Source: Caldifarciminota bacterium (lineage in GTDB: Bacteria; Hydrothermota; UBA3072; B12-G15). From it: a DNA stretch of 5,762 nt. The stretch is taken from NCBI GenBank assembly GCA_021163525.1, contig JAGGTX010000025.1:1-5762 (forward strand). The letters run 5' to 3'. How positions within the stretch are numbered: position 1 is the first letter of the stretch; each line of letters opens with the position of its first letter. The position numbers were made by a program, and so were the translations under genes. Below the pieces are notes generated by a model that worked only from the letters and a program-made list of their open reading frames with translations, was not told the origin of the DNA and ran no database searches. This document shows, one piece after another, positions 5,199-5,762 of this stretch.

Positions 5199-5226
5199 AA
5201 TATAAAGAAGTATGAATATATGTCAA
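5199..5226 (-). promoter_or_regulatory. Sigma-70-type promoter of the tRNA(CAT)-tRNA-Val unit
   Basis: On the minus strand, TTGACA (5226-5221) is a perfect -35 box, followed after 16 bases by TATATT (5204-5199). This predicts a start around 5190-5192, only a few bases before the tRNA 5' end at 5187. That very short leader is normal for stable RNA genes. The A7T7 tract at 5242-5255 lies upstream of the -35 and could act as an UP-like element. Confidence 0.8.
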
Positions 5227-5242
5227 GTGATTAACCACTTGA
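5223..5242. promoter_or_regulatory. Inverted repeat between divergent promoters, candidate operator
   Basis: TCAAGTG (5223-5229) and CACTTGA (5236-5242) form a perfect 7-bp inverted repeat with a 6-base centre. Each arm overlaps one -35 box: the left arm that of the tRNA promoter, the right arm that of ppdK. It may be a protein-binding site or simply the result of two facing TTGA hexamers with matching flanks. As a terminator it is unconvincing, because A7 comes before the T7. Confidence 0.45.
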
Positions 5243-5266
5243 AAAAAATTTTTTTATCTGTATATT
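5239..5266 (+). promoter_or_regulatory. Sigma-70-type promoter of ppdK
   Basis: TTGAAA (5239-5244) and TATATT (5261-5266) are 16 bases apart, predicting a start near 5273 and a leader of about 42 bases. The spacer contains most of an A7T7 tract (5242-5255), expected to be intrinsically curved. The -10 hexamer and spacing match the divergent tRNA promoter exactly. Confidence 0.7.
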
Positions 5267-5314
5267 CTCTTTGAATTCAGCCTGAAAAACAAACCCCATA
5301 AAAAGGAGGTATAA

Positions 5315-5762
5315 ATGGGTAAATATGTGTATTTCTTTGGAGGCGGAAAGGCAGACGGGAATATTAAGATGAAGGACATCCTTGGCGGAAAGGGTGCAGG
5401 ACTTGCAGAGATGACCAACATCGGGATACCAGTTCCACCTGGTTTTACAATTTCCACAGAGGTCTGCGTTTATTATTACAGGAACAATGGATATCCTGAA
5501 GGATTGAAGGTAGAGGTTCAGAAAGCCCTGAAAAGGGTTGAAGAACTCACTGGAAAGAAATTTGGGGATAAGGATAATCCACTCCTTGTTTCTGTACGTT
5601 CAGGTGCAAGGGTTTCAATGCCAGGCATGATGGACACAATCCTCAACCTTGGGTTGAACGATGAAACAGTCCAGGGGCTCATGAAACAGACAGACAGTCC
5701 CAGATTTGCATATGACAGTTACAGAAGATTTGTTCAGATGTATGGGAATGTTGTTCTTGGGG
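5315..5762 (+). CDS. ppdK: Pyruvate, phosphate dikinase, N-terminal part (3' end outside window)
   Basis: PPDK interconverts pyruvate, ATP and phosphate with phosphoenolpyruvate, AMP and pyrophosphate in the cytoplasm, serving gluconeogenesis or PPi-linked glycolysis. The 149 visible residues cover the start of the ATP-grasp nucleotide-binding domain. They show [10 protein letters not shown] at the N-terminus, [10 protein letters not shown] (24-33, with K26 matching the conserved nucleotide-binding lysine), [11 protein letters not shown] (38-48), and the diagnostic [21 protein letters not shown] region (93-113) with R95. The full protein is usually about 870-910 residues, so most of it lies beyond the window. 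ATG 5315 has an ideal AGGAGGT (5304-5310) 4 bases upstream. It has its own promoter, divergent from the tRNA pair. Confidence 0.96.
   Translation, partial: MGKYVYFFGGGKADGNIKMKDILGGKGAGLAEMTNIGIPVPPGFTISTEVCVYYYRNNGYPEGLKVEVQKALKRVEELTGKKFGDKDNPLLVSVRSGARVSMPGMMDTILNLGLNDETVQGLMKQTDSPRFAYDSYRRFVQMYGNVVLG

Noticed and set aside
5223..5255. Inverted repeat plus T7 as a plus-strand terminator
   Set aside because: Seven A residues separate the stem from the T-run, no plus-strand gene lies upstream of it, and the arms coincide with two good -35 boxes.
5267..5314. Riboswitch or leader structure upstream of ppdK
   Set aside because: The predicted leader is only about 42 bases, with no stable stem or T-run visible.
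5254..5457. Minus-strand 67-codon frame opposite the start of ppdK
   Set aside because: It lies antisense to a diagnostic ppdK N-terminus and across its promoter and ribosome binding site, with no recognisable motif.

Overview
The window looks like a compact chromosomal segment from a Gram-negative (diderm), moderately AT-rich bacterium. A lipid A-type acyltransferase and the end of a probable outer-membrane beta-barrel support the diderm cell plan. Coding regions make heavy use of AGA/AGG (Arg) and ATA (Ile), which is often seen in thermophiles. None of the four tRNA genes encodes its CCA end. The overall style would fit a Nitrospirota/Thermodesulfovibrio-like or deltaproteobacterial-type lineage, but that placement is a guess from gene content, not a demonstrated affiliation. 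I see no prophage, transposon or CRISPR.

Left part (1-570, + strand). The 3' end of a probable outer-membrane protein gene stops at 427 and is followed by an intrinsic terminator (434-454). A plausible promoter sits on the 3' arm and T-rich tail of that terminator and leads into tRNA-Pro(GGG).

Middle part (587-3852, + strand). This is one tightly packed unit: lipid A-type acyltransferase, family 2 glycosyltransferase, surE, pcm, a second tRNA-Pro (CGG) and a single-repeat GDT1/UPF0016 membrane protein. Each protein gene overlaps the next by 10-17 bases up to pcm, and the pcm stop codon lies inside the second tRNA-Pro. The first two genes suggest envelope glycolipid or LPS work. SurE and Pcm are the classic nucleotide and isoaspartyl-protein maintenance pair. 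The two tRNA-Pro genes, nearly identical outside the anticodon arm, bracket the four enzymes.

Right part (3849-5187, - strand). Reading leftwards from 5226, a near-consensus promoter drives tRNA(CAT) and tRNA-Val(CAC), followed by a strong intrinsic terminator. Three bases beyond its T-run begins the Shine-Dalgarno of a coiled-coil/C4 zinc-ribbon protein, which is coupled to a small RNase HI. The RNase H stop codon overlaps the stop codon of the convergent GDT1 gene.

Far right (5239-5762, + strand). A divergent promoter shares an inverted repeat with the tRNA promoter and drives ppdK (pyruvate, phosphate dikinase), which runs off the window end after 149 codons.

The genes are recognisable families; I do not see a wholly new multi-gene system. 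The points most worth a second look are architectural: a coding sequence ending inside a tRNA, a terminator directly abutting a ribosome binding site, and a symmetric back-to-back promoter pair built on one inverted repeat.
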